46,688 bases of DNA from Patescibacteria group bacterium (GCA_028707005.1 JAQTVB010000007.1:1-46688); one strand, 5' to 3'; counted from the first letter of the stretch, positions 15,527-25,889 are shown. Notes: a model not told the origin generated them from the sequence alone. Numbers and translations are program-made.

Positions 15527-17593
15527 TTAAATTTTTCCCTCTATAATTTTCAAAAACCCATCTTCTCCTATCACCTTCACTCCCAGCTTTTTGGCTTTTT
15601 CCAGCTTGCTGCCCGGCTCCGCGCCGGCCACCACATAGTCGGTAGTTTTGCTTACTGACGAAGAAATATCTCCGCCCAATTCTCTTATCTTAGCCTTGGC
15701 TTGCTCTCTTGTCAATTTTTCCAGGGAACCGGTTAAAACAAAAATTTTTCCGGCTAATTTCGCGTTTTCGGAAGTTGCTTTCAAGCTTTTCACTTTGACG
15801 CCAGCCGCCGCCAATCTGGCCAAGAGCTCTAAATTATTTTTATCATGAAACCATTCATAAGCGCTTTTGGCTATAATTTCCCCAAAATCATAAATAGCGT
15901 TTATTTCAGCCAACTCGGCATTTTTAATTTTTTCCAAGCTGCCGAAATGCTTTGCCAGAAGCAAGGCCGTCTCTTCGCCCACATGCCTAATGCCCAGGCT
16001 GTAAATAAACCTGGCTAAATCAACTTTCTTTTTGGCCGCGATGGCCGCGACTAAATTCTCCGCCGACTTATCGGCAAACCTTTCCAGAGGCATTAAATCC
16101 CCCGCGGTTAATTGATAAAAATCACTAGCATCTTTCACTAAACCTTCCTTAACCAATTGTTCAATAATTTTCGGGCCCAAGCCTTCTATGTCCATGGCGT
16201 TTTTCGAGGCCCAATGGCTTAAATGCCGCAAATTAACCGCATAACAATTTTTATTGGCGCAACGATAAGCCACTTCGCCTTGAATCTTTTCCACCGCGCC
16301 GCCGCACATCGGACACTTAAGCGGCGCGGTAATTTCTTTCTCGGAACCGGTGCGCAAATCGGTTAAAACTTTCACCACCTTGGGGATCACGTCGCCGGCC
16401 CGTTCTATGATTACCGTGTCGCCGATTTTTAAATCCAAGCGCCTAATCTCATCCAAATTATGCAACGTTGCCCGGCTCACGGTCACGCCGTAGACTTTCA
16501 CCGGTTTTAAGTGCGCTGTCGGCGTCAAAACACCGGTGCGGCCGACCTGCCAAGCCACTTCTTCCACCACCGTGGTCGCTTGCTCGGCCGCGAATTTATA
16601 GGCCATCATAAATCTGGGGCCCTTGCCCACGAAGCCGAGCTTCGGCCATAAACTCAAATTATTAACCACAATAACCACGCCATCGCAGTCAAACGGCACC
16701 TGGCCGCGCCGCTTTTCCCAGTCGTCATGATAGGCGATGGCTTCGGCCAAGTTTTTACAATATTTATTTTGCTTTAAAACTTTAAAACCCAAAGCCCGGG
16801 CCACTGCATGCTCTTGCTCATGATTGGCCAGCCCCAGCGCCGTGGCCAGGGCGTAGATATGGCAATCCAAATGCCGCTCGGCCGCTAATTTCGAATCCAG
16901 TTGCCTGATTGACCCGGCGGCCGCGTTGCGCGGATTGGCCAAAAGCGCCAGGCCTTGTTTTTTATATTGCCGGTTTAAATCGGCGAAAACCCGGTTAGTC
17001 ATAATCGCTTCGCCGCGCGCTTCCAATCTGCCCTGGTCCAGCGCCTGATATAATTTTTTGATCGCTTCGCCGCTTAAACCGATTTTTTTTAACTCTGCCT
17101 TTTCCGGCCGCCTGAGAATCAGCGGGATGGCTTCAATGGTCTTTAAATTCTGGGTTACATCCTCGCCGGTTTCGCCGTCGCCGCGAGTCGCGCCCAAAAT
17201 AAATTGGCCTTTTTCATACGTAAGCGCCACGGCCAAGCCATCCATCTTCAGTTCAGCGTAATAATCAAGTTGTTCGCTCGCTAAAATTTTCTTCATCCTT
17301 TTTTCCCAGTCCCGCATATCTTCGGGGCTGAAAGCATCATATAAAGAAGTAAGGGGCGTTGAATGCTTCACTTTATTGAATTGCTCTAACGGCTGGCCGC
17401 CGACCCTTTGCGTGGGCGAATCGGGCGCAATCAATTCTGGATGCGCCGACTCCAGCCGCTGCAGTTCATTTTTTAAGCTGTCCAAGGCCGCATCGGAAAT
17501 TAAAGATTGATCCAGCACATGATAAGCATAGCGATATTTCTCAATCTCCCGCCTTAATTTCTCAATTCTTTTTTTAGCCGCGTTTTTTTCCAT
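15527..17593 (-). CDS. ligA: NAD-dependent DNA ligase LigA
   Basis: YYAELKMDGLAVAL nucleotidyltransferase motif, Cys4 zinc finger, HhH and BRCT domains; start set at MEKNAAKKR. Confidence 0.95.
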   Translation of the reverse strand: MEKNAAKKRIEKLRREIEKYRYAYHVLDQSLISDAALDSLKNELQRLESAHPELIAPDSPTQRVGGQPLEQFNKVKHSTPLTSLYDAFSPEDMRDWEKRMKKILASEQLDYYAELKMDGLAVALTYEKGQFILGATRGDGETGEDVTQNLKTIEAIPLILRRPEKAELKKIGLSGEAIKKLYQALDQGRLEARGEAIMTNRVFADLNRQYKKQGLALLANPRNAAAGSIRQLDSKLAAERHLDCHIYALATALGLANHEQEHAVARALGFKVLKQNKYCKNLAEAIAYHDDWEKRRGQVPFDCDGVVIVVNNLSLWPKLGFVGKGPRFMMAYKFAAEQATTVVEEVAWQVGRTGVLTPTAHLKPVKVYGVTVSRATLHNLDEIRRLDLKIGDTVIIERAGDVIPKVVKVLTDLRTGSEKEITAPLKCPMCGGAVEKIQGEVAYRCANKNCYAVNLRHLSHWASKNAMDIEGLGPKIIEQLVKEGLVKDASDFYQLTAGDLMPLERFADKSAENLVAAIAAKKKVDLARFIYSLGIRHVGEETALLLAKHFGSLEKIKNAELAEINAIYDFGEIIAKSAYEWFHDKNNLELLARLAAAGVKVKSLKATSENAKLAGKIFVLTGSLEKLTREQAKAKIRELGGDISSSVSKTTDYVVAGAEPGSKLEKAKKLGVKVIGEDGFLKIIEGKI

Positions 17594-17597
17594 AAAC

Positions 17598-18014
17598 TTA
17601 CTCCGGCAAAGGAATCGGCGCCGACTGATTAATATCCGCCTGATAAGTGCTTTCAACCGATCTTTTCACCCCGCCATAACTGCCGATCGATTTAAAAGTT
17701 ATTGAACCGTTGGCCGAATATGAAACATTATAAACACTGCCATTGGCCAGCGGCACATTGGTAAACGAATTGATATTGTCATTTTTTCTGGCTTCCCACA
17801 GGGCCCGCTCCAAACCGGCTTCGGAAGCGAAAAAAGCGACGCTGGAATAACCGCTGAGCCGATTCATTTTTATGCCGGCAAAAACCAAATCAGCCGCGCC
17901 CAAAGTTACTATTAAAATACTGCTTAAAATAAGCAGAGCCATAAGCAATATCACGCCTTTTTGATTCTTCTTTATTCTGCCCCCTTGATAAAGGGGGTTA
18001 GGGGGATTTTTCAT
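17598..18014 (-). CDS. PilX-like minor pilin assembly protein
   Basis: 138 aa; GVILLMALLILSSILIVTLGAADLVFAGIK; N-terminus reads through a palindromic repeat, so true start may be internal. Confidence 0.7.
   Translation of the reverse strand: MKNPPNPLYQGGRIKKNQKGVILLMALLILSSILIVTLGAADLVFAGIKMNRLSGYSSVAFFASEAGLERALWEARKNDNINSFTNVPLANGSVYNVSYSANGSITFKSIGSYGGVKRSVESTYQADINQSAPIPLPE
17979..18010. repeat. Palindromic repeat at the start of the pilX-like ORF
   Basis: CTGCCCCCTTGATAAAGGGGGTTAGGGGGATTTT. Confidence 0.75.
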
Positions 18015-18059
18015 ATTTTATATTCGCGGCATTCGCATATATTCGCGGATTAGCATTAT

Positions 18060-18614
18060 TTATTCGTAGTATCTTGAGGAAACCGTAATTTGAATTTTCA
18101 TATTCTGCCCATGCATGGCCTGGCCCAAAGCTTTTATGTCCAGCACCATGGTGACGTAAGGTTGAAGGCTATGAAAAGCGCCGATTAAATCATCGCCCAC
18201 GTAAAACTTTAAATTGCTTACTTCCAGGCTGCTGGGAGTAATAAAATCAGAGACTACTCCGACGACCGTTATTTTTAAACGGCTATTTTCTAAATAGTAT
18301 TTAACGCAATTGCCGTCTTTGTTCTTAAAATACAACTCGCTAGTGCTGCTGGCCGTATTAAAAACTTTGTTAACCGCCGCGGGCAAGCAGGCGTCATTGC
18401 TTAATTGCGCCATTCTTATTTCTTTGCTCATTCTTTCTAAAGCATAACGCATGTTCTCCTGAACATTTTGCGCGCTGATGGCGTTCCTTTGGCCGTCTAC
18501 CACCATTTTAAAGATTGAAGTCGCCGACAAAATAATAACCGTAAACATAGTTACTGCCACTAGCAACTCCAACAAACTTACGCCTCTTTGATTTTTGATT
18601 TGCGGTATTCGCAT
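18060..18614 (-). CDS. PilW-like prepilin-type protein
   Basis: QRGVSLLELLVAVTMFTVIILSATSIF prepilin N-terminus. Confidence 0.85.
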   Translation of the reverse strand: MRIPQIKNQRGVSLLELLVAVTMFTVIILSATSIFKMVVDGQRNAISAQNVQENMRYALERMSKEIRMAQLSNDACLPAAVNKVFNTASSTSELYFKNKDGNCVKYYLENSRLKITVVGVVSDFITPSSLEVSNLKFYVGDDLIGAFHSLQPYVTMVLDIKALGQAMHGQNMKIQITVSSRYYE

Positions 18615-18638
18615 ATTATTTTTAGTGTCCGCTTTATC

Positions 18639-19166
18639 TTACCGCCAATTATATAAATAAGTTTCCGCTTTATAATCATGGTTTTGGCTGCCTTCTTTCC
18701 AGCGGATGGTGCACTCAACGTCAAGATAATTAGTATTATCAACTACGGTAATCAAACGATAAAAGTTTGTCGGCGCATTACCTCCGTCGCTGGCGTCGTG
18801 GGTGTACAAACCGATGTACGGTTCGGCGCTTTTAATATAAAGTCTGGCCGCGGCGTCATCCGCTCCCGCTATATTGGTAATACTGCTGCGGCCGCGGTAA
18901 TCAATGGCGTAAGTGCCGTCGCCGACGATATTATCGTCCCAGACCTTGCCTGAAGTGAGCCAATTTAAATCTCTGACATTTCTTACCAGCTCCAAACCTT
19001 CCTGCGCCAACCCCGAAGCGATTAAAACGTTTTTATTAATATATTGGGCGTTAATATTTTGAATAACCAACGACATCACGCCAATCATGCCGATAACGAT
19101 TATTAAAATCGCTACGATAACCTCTAAAATGCTGAAGCCTCGATTGTTGTTTTTTAGCCTTGCCAT
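18639..19166 (-). CDS. PilV-like prepilin-type protein
   Basis: NRGFSILEVIVAILIIVIGMIGVMSLV. Confidence 0.85.
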   Translation of the reverse strand: MARLKNNNRGFSILEVIVAILIIVIGMIGVMSLVIQNINAQYINKNVLIASGLAQEGLELVRNVRDLNWLTSGKVWDDNIVGDGTYAIDYRGRSSITNIAGADDAAARLYIKSAEPYIGLYTHDASDGGNAPTNFYRLITVVDNTNYLDVECTIRWKEGSQNHDYKAETYLYNWR

Positions 19167-19191
19167 GTAATGTTATATGTAAAAATTTATC

Positions 19192-19767
19192 TTACTGCGT
19201 GTCTATTAAACCGAGAAAATTCACCGTCACCACGCCGATTGAATTATTCAGGTTTTCTTTCAGAGTAACGCTGGCAATGGCGCTCCCGCTATCCCCCGCG
19301 GCCTTGCCGTTTATATAAACTACCGGATCGGGCGGCAAAAAAACCACATCAAATTTATCTGCCGGTGAGAAAGCGCTGATCGTAATGCCGGCCGGCAAAG
19401 TCTTAGTTTCTACGGCTTCTTGTTGTGGCCCATTATAAACTCTATTGTTATTAGTATCGGCAAAAATTATATATTGGCTAGGCTGATTTTTATCAAAATG
19501 CACGCCCCAGCCGCCCGGCGGCGTAGCGATTCCGTTCCAAACTTTTGAACCCAGACTGTTGTTTTGCGCCACTCTTATATCTGAAGCTAATTTCTGCTTG
19601 GCCATATTAAGCTCCGAGCGCTTGCTGGTATTATGATAACTCACCATAAAAATGCCGCTGATTAGAGTGATGACAAAAATACTTACCACCAGCTCGATTA
19701 AAGTAAAGCCCGGCCGTGAACATTTTTTAAAACCAAACTGGCCTTTTATTTTACCGCTGATTAACAT
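19192..19767 (-). CDS. GspH/FimT-like minor pilin
   Basis: RPGFTLIELVVSIFVITLISGIFMVSY; SDIRVAQNNS. Confidence 0.85.
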   Translation of the reverse strand: MLISGKIKGQFGFKKCSRPGFTLIELVVSIFVITLISGIFMVSYHNTSKRSELNMAKQKLASDIRVAQNNSLGSKVWNGIATPPGGWGVHFDKNQPSQYIIFADTNNNRVYNGPQQEAVETKTLPAGITISAFSPADKFDVVFLPPDPVVYINGKAAGDSGSAIASVTLKENLNNSIGVVTVNFLGLIDTQ

Positions 19768-19842
19768 AAAATACCCAGCCTGCGCATCTAAGTAATGCCG
19801 CTTAATATTAAAGTAAATTTTGTTATAAGATGATTATTTAAT

Positions 19843-19903
19843 TACCAATCTACAAATCAAATACAAATTCACAGATAAATTTGATTTGTAGATTCGTCAA
19901 TTA
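19843..19903. repeat. Intergenic inverted repeat
   Basis: CAATCTACAAATCAAAT ... ATTTGATTTGTAGATTCG. Confidence 0.7.
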
Positions 19904-19907
19904 CCCT

Positions 19908-21437
19908 CTATTCCGGCTTAACCTCTTTCCAGTTCGGCAGATTGGCGTTAACGTTAACTAAAATAGGAATTGTGCTGTAATACGGGGTGGCGCCGGTGTC
20001 GCCATTGTCAGTCACTGTCAAATATACAGTGTTGGCGTTGGCGTTATTAAAAACTATAACCGTGGTTGAGGCGGTAGGACTAGTAATAGTGGCATTGTCC
20101 GCAACCCATTGCCAGCGGCAGGTGCTTTCCTGGCAATCGCGCGCCGCGGCTGGAGCGCCTGAAAAAAACCTCTGGCTGCTGGTAGCGATAAATTTGACTT
20201 CTTCGCCCTGGCTTGGTTTAGAGGGAAACCAACTGGCGCTCGGATCAGGGAATTCATGCATATAGGTCGTAAAAGTTTTATTCGCGCCATCGCCCGCTTC
20301 CGGAGGAGTGTCCGCGGTGGTATTATATTGCGTTATATCCGAAGGGGCGCCATGCTCATCCCAAACCCTAACCCACCAATAATAAGGCGTATGATAACTT
20401 AAAGATTTAGAAACATTTGACAAAGCTAACTGCAATGGGAATTGAACCGTATCCGGGCCGGCTGTACATGGTCCGTTGGGGGTGAGAGCCGTGCATTTAC
20501 CTGAATCAAAAAACGGACTACTGGTGGTATCTTGAGTGTTGACTATTATTTCGTAAGCGGATTGGCTTGAGCCGATATCTAAATCGCTAAAGGTCCAATC
20601 CAAATAAGCATTAAGCGCACTCGACTCTGCGGCCTGGGGATAGCTCCAATTTGGCGCGGTCATATTAACTACCGTGGGCAAGCTGTTGACATTACCAACC
20701 ACTTTATAATTTGCCGTGCCGCACGAGCCATTATCCGCGCAATTAAAACTTATCCAGCCAATACCGCCACCTCCGTTGTCATTGGCGTTCCAGGCCCAGC
20801 CGCTGAATTCGCCAGTAGCCTGATCGATCGACACGCCATAGTCGCCTCCGCTGTCTGATGAAGATTTGCGTAACTTAATCCAGCCGTTGTTATTATCCAC
20901 ACCTACTGAAGGCTTAAAAGATAAAATTCTCGCCCAGCCATAAACCTGATTCGTCGGCGCATAGCAAGCTGTGCAATTATGAGCGGCATCGCAGTTGCTG
21001 CCGGGTCGGCAATTAACGTTAAAGGCGTAACTATCCGGCGGATTGATTTCATTAAAACTAACCCAGCCAACACCAGGGCTCCAGGCATAGCCGCTAAAGT
21101 CGCCGGTGACTAAATCTATCTTCACGCCATAATTTGACAAAGCCGCGCAAGTATTAACGCAACTGCCGCTCGGACAATCGCTGTCGCCGGAGCACGGACT
21201 TCCGGCTTTATTACCGCCACTGCATGACATTGGCGTGTCCGTGCAATTAAAACTAATCCAGCCAATGTTTGCATTCCAGGCCCAGCCATTAACATTATCG
21301 CTGGCGCTGGCGCTGGTAAATTTTATGTTTTTTCCCAAGCCAAATTCATAATAAACCAGGGCCGAACTGAGAAAAACGGCAATAATGAATATTAGGCAGG
21401 CAATCAGCCAAAATTTTGGCTTAAAGTAGTCCTTCAT
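19908..21437 (-). CDS. Large surface protein with GWAWN..GWISFNC repeats and PKD/FnIII-like C-terminal region
   Basis: 509 aa; N-terminal anchor; repeats NGWAWNANIGWISFNC, SGYAWSPGVGWVSFN, SGWAWNANDNGGGGIGWISFNC; Cys-rich segments. Confidence 0.75.
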   Translation of the reverse strand: MKDYFKPKFWLIACLIFIIAVFLSSALVYYEFGLGKNIKFTSASASDNVNGWAWNANIGWISFNCTDTPMSCSGGNKAGSPCSGDSDCPSGSCVNTCAALSNYGVKIDLVTGDFSGYAWSPGVGWVSFNEINPPDSYAFNVNCRPGSNCDAAHNCTACYAPTNQVYGWARILSFKPSVGVDNNNGWIKLRKSSSDSGGDYGVSIDQATGEFSGWAWNANDNGGGGIGWISFNCADNGSCGTANYKVVGNVNSLPTVVNMTAPNWSYPQAAESSALNAYLDWTFSDLDIGSSQSAYEIIVNTQDTTSSPFFDSGKCTALTPNGPCTAGPDTVQFPLQLALSNVSKSLSYHTPYYWWVRVWDEHGAPSDITQYNTTADTPPEAGDGANKTFTTYMHEFPDPSASWFPSKPSQGEEVKFIATSSQRFFSGAPAAARDCQESTCRWQWVADNATITSPTASTTVIVFNNANANTVYLTVTDNGDTGATPYYSTIPILVNVNANLPNWKEVKPE

Positions 21438-21447
21438 GGAAAAATAT

Positions 21448-22236
21448 TTAAAATAAATTCAAGTACCAATTTAAAATTGGCGTCTGCCAGAACAAACTGA
21501 TGATCGTGCCCGCGGCCAAAAAAATGCCCAGCGGCACTTCCGAGCCCCACTTCTTCTTTCCGCTAGCCAGCAAACCGATGCCAACGGCCGAACCGATAAA
21601 ATAAGAGATGATAGTTGCCAATAAAACCCCGGGCCAGCCCAGACCCAAGCCCATCAGCAAGCCCAAGCGAATGTCTCCTCCGCCGATCCATTTTCCGCCT
21701 GAAATAACGAACTGAATTAAGAAAAAACCACCTCCTATTATACCAGAAAACAGCAGGTTCCACAAATTAAAATCCAAGATCAAATTCAAAATAAAAACCA
21801 ACAAACAAGCCGGCAAAGTTACGGTATCCAAAATCAAATACCAGCGCAGATCATAGATAAAAACCACGATCATAACGGAAATCAAGAAAAAATTTCGTAA
21901 AGTTAAAATTGAGAATTGAAAATTTGGCAGCTCATCTAGGGGCATAAACTTAAAATTAATAACAAAAGAAATCACGAAAAGAATGGCCGTAGCCAATTCC
22001 ACTGCCGGATACTGCCAGGAAATCGGCTTGCCGCAGTGCCGGCACTTGCCTCTTAGCATGATAAAGCTTAACAGCGGCACGTTATCGTACCAGCTGATTT
22101 GCTCTCTGCATTTCGGGCAATAAGACCGACCGAGCAAGCTTTCGTTTTTATGCAAACGCCAAATTAGACAGTTTAAAAAACTGCCGATAATCAGGCCGAA
22201 GGCAAAAACAAAAATTAATAACATTAACAGGGTCAT
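21448..22236 (-). CDS. pilD: Prepilin peptidase PilD
   Basis: 262 aa; CPKCREQISWYDNVPLLSF..CRHCGKPISWQYPAVEL and GGGDIRLGLLMG. Confidence 0.95.
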   Translation of the reverse strand: MTLLMLLIFVFAFGLIIGSFLNCLIWRLHKNESLLGRSYCPKCREQISWYDNVPLLSFIMLRGKCRHCGKPISWQYPAVELATAILFVISFVINFKFMPLDELPNFQFSILTLRNFFLISVMIVVFIYDLRWYLILDTVTLPACLLVFILNLILDFNLWNLLFSGIIGGGFFLIQFVISGGKWIGGGDIRLGLLMGLGLGWPGVLLATIISYFIGSAVGIGLLASGKKKWGSEVPLGIFLAAGTIISLFWQTPILNWYLNLF

Positions 22237-22248
22237 AGAATTACATTT

Positions 22249-24567
22249 TTAATTTTTACTGTTCAGCTCCTGCTGATATTTTTTAAGTTCTGCATTCTCC
22301 GGCGCCAGCTTCAGGGCCTGACTTAAATATTCTCGAGCCCGGCCCAGGTCTTGCTTGTCGCGATAAAGCAAAAACAAAGCTAACGGCCAATGATAATCGG
22401 CAGGATTAAGCATAAAACCTCTTTGATTTAAGGCAATCGCTTGATCCAATTCGCCCTTTAAATAATGAATGTCGGCTAAATTTTTATATAAAGTGACGCG
22501 GTAGGGATCAAGGGCAAGAGCCATCTTATAATATTTTAGAGCTTGGTCGTAAGCTTTCGCTTGAGTGGAGGCAAAACCCATGATTTCATAAAAGTTAGCC
22601 TCTTCCGCCTTGATTTGGCGTTTATGATCCTCATTAAGTTGCGGATGATCCAGCGGCGGAAACAATCGCTCGGCTTGTTTTAAAATCTGCATCGCGCCGG
22701 CATAATCTTCTTGCCATACTTTCATCCTGGCAAAATCTTGATAAAAAGTAAGGAAATAAGGATAATCTGCAAACAGTTTATCATATAATGCCTGCGCCTT
22801 CGCATAATAAGCCTTATTAACGTAGAAGCCGAACGAAGCATAAGCGCGCGCTACGGCCAAACGGCTTACATAGCGAGATTCCACCGATTCTAGAGAATTA
22901 ATTTGCTCCTCTATGTTATCGCGCAAAGCTAAGCGGCCGGCTTGGCTGGGAACGGCGAAAAAACAGCTCTGGCCATAAAAAATATACTGCTCTTTATAAA
23001 AAACGCTGGACGGATAATAATCAACCGCTCGCTCCATATTATCCAAAACGCCGCGGCAATCGCCTTTTCTCTCTTCAATCTTAACTTGCAAATAATAATA
23101 ATCCGCCATCAACGGATTGAAATTCTCTGAATAAAAAAATAAAACCGCCACGACCGCCAGCGTCAGCCAAATTAAGATTTTCGAAACAGGCGTTAATTTA
23201 ACACTGAATTCTTTTTCCTGGCGGCCGCTGATGATAAACCACAGCAGAGCTAAAATAAAAAACAAATAAACAAAAGAGGTGGTTAGCGAAAAACTAAATA
23301 AATTATTTATGCAATACGCCGCCAAGCTAGCGACTAGGGCGACCGCCAGCCAAACTTCTTCTCTTAATTTAGCCGCTCGGCCGAATAAAAACTTGCCGAC
23401 CTGATAAATAAAATAAGCATAGAACCAGAGCATCGCCGCCAGACCTGCCAAGCCAAAAGATAAAATCGTATCAAACAGCCAATTATGCGCTCTGTCGGGA
23501 AATGTGTTGATAACTTCGTAGACCGCCCAATCAGGCCGGTAATATTTTATAAAAACTTCGGCCAAAGTGTCCGGACCATAGCCCAGCAATAGTCTTTGAT
23601 AACTTGCCTGCCTGATTTCTTTGAGCGCATCCTGCCAATAAGCCAGCCGTAGCTTATTTGAACCGCTTTGCAAATCAACCATGCTGGTCCAGCGGCTAAC
23701 GAAATTAAAAGCGTGCACTTGGCCTTGAGGCGCCGGCCGCACAATATTTATACCAATCGCTAGCGCGGCAGCTAAAACCAGAGCTCCGGCGAAGCCCCAG
23801 GCGATCTTTCTATGGCCTTGCTGAAATAACCAAAAGAAAATCGCCAAAGCCGCCGCGGCTAAAAAACCCAGCCAGGCGGCCCGGGAATAAGTATAAACCA
23901 AACAAATCAATTCGGCTATAACCACCAGGCTGAAGCAAAATCTAACTAAGAATTTCCTGGCGATGAAGAGCCAAGCATAACAGCTTAAGGGGATGATTAA
24001 AACTAAATAATGGCCTAAAAAATTAGGCTGGCCCAAACTGGAAAAAACTCGGCCCGTATCCGAAACCTTGTCTCGCCATAGCCAGGGGTCCAGGCCGCCA
24101 AGCTGGATTAAGCCATAAAGCGAAACCGCCGCGCCAGCCATAACGGCCGTGGCAATGAGCCGCCTAACCTGTTTTAAATCGCGCAAATTTAAAATCAATA
24201 AAATAAAAAATAACCAATAATTGGCTAAGCAATAAAAACCCTGCCCTCTTTCATAACTGCCCCAAAAGCTTAGATGAGGCTGGATTGACAAAAGAGAACT
24301 GATAAAACATGAAACTAATAATAAGAAGGAAAATAAAAAAATTTTACCGCCGCCTTTAATATTAATTCTCCCCTGAATAAATATCTTCGCAATGTAGGCC
24401 GCTAAAATCAAGCTTAAGATTGCGCGGAAAACCGCCTCCCTTAAAGGGCCAAAAATACTATAAGTATTTAATGCGAAATTAAAAATCAGCGGAACCAAAA
24501 AAACTATGGCGCAAAAGCCGCAAGTAATGATAAAATCGCAAAGTTTAATTATTCTATCCTTGGGCAT
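22249..24567 (-). CDS. O-antigen ligase/polymerase (Wzy_C)-like membrane protein with C-terminal TPRs
   Basis: 772 aa; GLGQPNFLGHYLVLIIPL-type loop and PDRAHNWLFDTILSFG; YDQALKYYKMALALDPYRVTLYKNLADIHYLKGELDQAIALNQR TPR. Confidence 0.85.
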   Translation of the reverse strand: MPKDRIIKLCDFIITCGFCAIVFLVPLIFNFALNTYSIFGPLREAVFRAILSLILAAYIAKIFIQGRINIKGGGKIFLFSFLLLVSCFISSLLSIQPHLSFWGSYERGQGFYCLANYWLFFILLILNLRDLKQVRRLIATAVMAGAAVSLYGLIQLGGLDPWLWRDKVSDTGRVFSSLGQPNFLGHYLVLIIPLSCYAWLFIARKFLVRFCFSLVVIAELICLVYTYSRAAWLGFLAAAALAIFFWLFQQGHRKIAWGFAGALVLAAALAIGINIVRPAPQGQVHAFNFVSRWTSMVDLQSGSNKLRLAYWQDALKEIRQASYQRLLLGYGPDTLAEVFIKYYRPDWAVYEVINTFPDRAHNWLFDTILSFGLAGLAAMLWFYAYFIYQVGKFLFGRAAKLREEVWLAVALVASLAAYCINNLFSFSLTTSFVYLFFILALLWFIISGRQEKEFSVKLTPVSKILIWLTLAVVAVLFFYSENFNPLMADYYYLQVKIEERKGDCRGVLDNMERAVDYYPSSVFYKEQYIFYGQSCFFAVPSQAGRLALRDNIEEQINSLESVESRYVSRLAVARAYASFGFYVNKAYYAKAQALYDKLFADYPYFLTFYQDFARMKVWQEDYAGAMQILKQAERLFPPLDHPQLNEDHKRQIKAEEANFYEIMGFASTQAKAYDQALKYYKMALALDPYRVTLYKNLADIHYLKGELDQAIALNQRGFMLNPADYHWPLALFLLYRDKQDLGRAREYLSQALKLAPENAELKKYQQELNSKN

Positions 24568-24669
24568 AACTTATTATATTATAGCTTAATTGCCGCCATA
24601 AGAAAAACCCGCCTCGGGCGGGTTTTTCTCTGATAAATCCTTAATAGGACCCTTTTAAAGATTTTGTTT

Positions 24670-25083
24670 TTATTGTATGCCGCTCGGAGTAGCTGTATGA
24701 ACTCCAAGGGTCACGCCGCCGGTGTTACCGCCCAAGCAATAACTCAGGTTGTAGCTTGTATATGGCGAACTTCCAACCACTGCGTAGGTGTAAGTAGTCA
24801 CGCTCGGGGCAGTAGAGCAATCAGACGGTGGCGGACTAGACGGCACTACGGCCATATAAGTGCCAATCGCTCCACCGCTGGTAACCGTCGCGGGGTAACC
24901 ATTGTTGTCGTTATAATATAGTTCCAGAGCGGTTTGGATTTGCTTGATATCGGAAATGCGCCTGGCGTCCCTGGATTTCATTCTGGCGTTGTTTAAAGCA
25001 ACTACGGCTAAAGTTGATAGCAAGCCGATAATGGCGATAACCACCAAAAGTTCAATCAGGGTAAAACCTTTTTGTTTTCTCAT
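24670..25083 (-). CDS. Type IV prepilin
   Basis: 137 aa; [61 protein letters not shown]. Confidence 0.92.
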   Translation of the reverse strand: MRKQKGFTLIELLVVIAIIGLLSTLAVVALNNARMKSRDARRISDIKQIQTALELYYNDNNGYPATVTSGGAIGTYMAVVPSSPPPSDCSTAPSVTTYTYAVVGSSPYTSYNLSYCLGGNTGGVTLGVHTATPSGIQ

Positions 25084-25115
25084 TGTTCACCTCCCCTCTT
25101 GATAGCGAATTTAGT

Positions 25116-25225
25116 GCGAATTAACTGCGAATTATCTCGAATTAGAATAAACAAGCCCATTTTCTTTGTATATTTACTCTAATTCTCATTAATTCGCAGT
25201 TAATTCATTTTTAATTCGCGGTTAA
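25116..25225. repeat. Undecamer (11-bp) degenerate repeats forming an inverted repeat
   Basis: GCGAATTTAGT GCGAATTAACT GCGAATTATCT CGAATTAG ... ATTCGCAGTTA ATTCATTTTTA ATTCGCGGTTA. Confidence 0.75.
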
Positions 25226-25284
25226 TTAATAATATACTTATCCACAATTATACCATAAAAATCACAAATCTCATATTCCATGAC

Positions 25285-25370
25285 TAATAACTCATAATTC
25301 GTATCTCGCAACTCTTTTGTTTGATATTTGAGATGTGAGATACGGGATACGAGCTATGAGTTGCGAGGCT
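25285..25370. repeat. Heptad degenerate repeats forming an inverted repeat upstream region
   Basis: ACTAATA ACTCATA ATTCGTA TCTCGCA ACTC ... TGAGATG TGAGATA CGGGATA CGAGCTA TGAGTTG CGAGG. Confidence 0.7.
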
Positions 25371-25886
25371 TCACCAGCCTCTGATCACCTGCAAATCAGC
25401 GCTTTCTTCAATCCGATAAACCAAGGCATATTCGCTGCCATTTGATTTGCTGATGTAGCGATAAAAGTAAATAGAATCAACGGCCGGATCGTTGGTGGGA
25501 TTTTTTGGATCCTTGGGCATGGGATTTAAGTAAGGCTTAGCGCCTCCGGTTAGGGCCTCGCCCAAAGCCACCTTGTAACAATCCGCGAAAGTTGGCGTGG
25601 GGGCTGCGCCAAAATCAGCTCTCGCGCCATCCCAGGACGACCCGCCGCAAATCGGATACTGGTTATTTTCATCATAATAAATATTGATGGCGGTCCTGAT
25701 TTGGGTCATATCAGCCTTGCGCAAAGCGTCTCGCGCCTTGTTTCTGGCGCCATTAAGCGACACCACGGCAAAGGACGATAAAATGCCGATAATACTAATA
25801 ACCACCAACAATTCAATCAAGGTAAAACCTTTCTTAAAATTATTTTTTTGTTTCATAAATTTAGGCGAAAAATTAGTAACTCGCAT
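25371..25886 (-). CDS. Type IV prepilin (second major-pilin-like)
   Basis: 171 aa; [61 protein letters not shown]. Confidence 0.92.
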   Translation of the reverse strand: MRVTNFSPKFMKQKNNFKKGFTLIELLVVISIIGILSSFAVVSLNGARNKARDALRKADMTQIRTAINIYYDENNQYPICGGSSWDGARADFGAAPTPTFADCYKVALGEALTGGAKPYLNPMPKDPKNPTNDPAVDSIYFYRYISKSNGSEYALVYRIEESADLQVIRGW

Positions 25887-25889
25887 CTA

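Noticed and set aside
25100-25370. Possible CRISPR array between pilin genes
   Set aside because: Units are 7 and 11 bp with degenerate cores, no 24-40 bp repeats or unique spacers, and no cas genes in the window.
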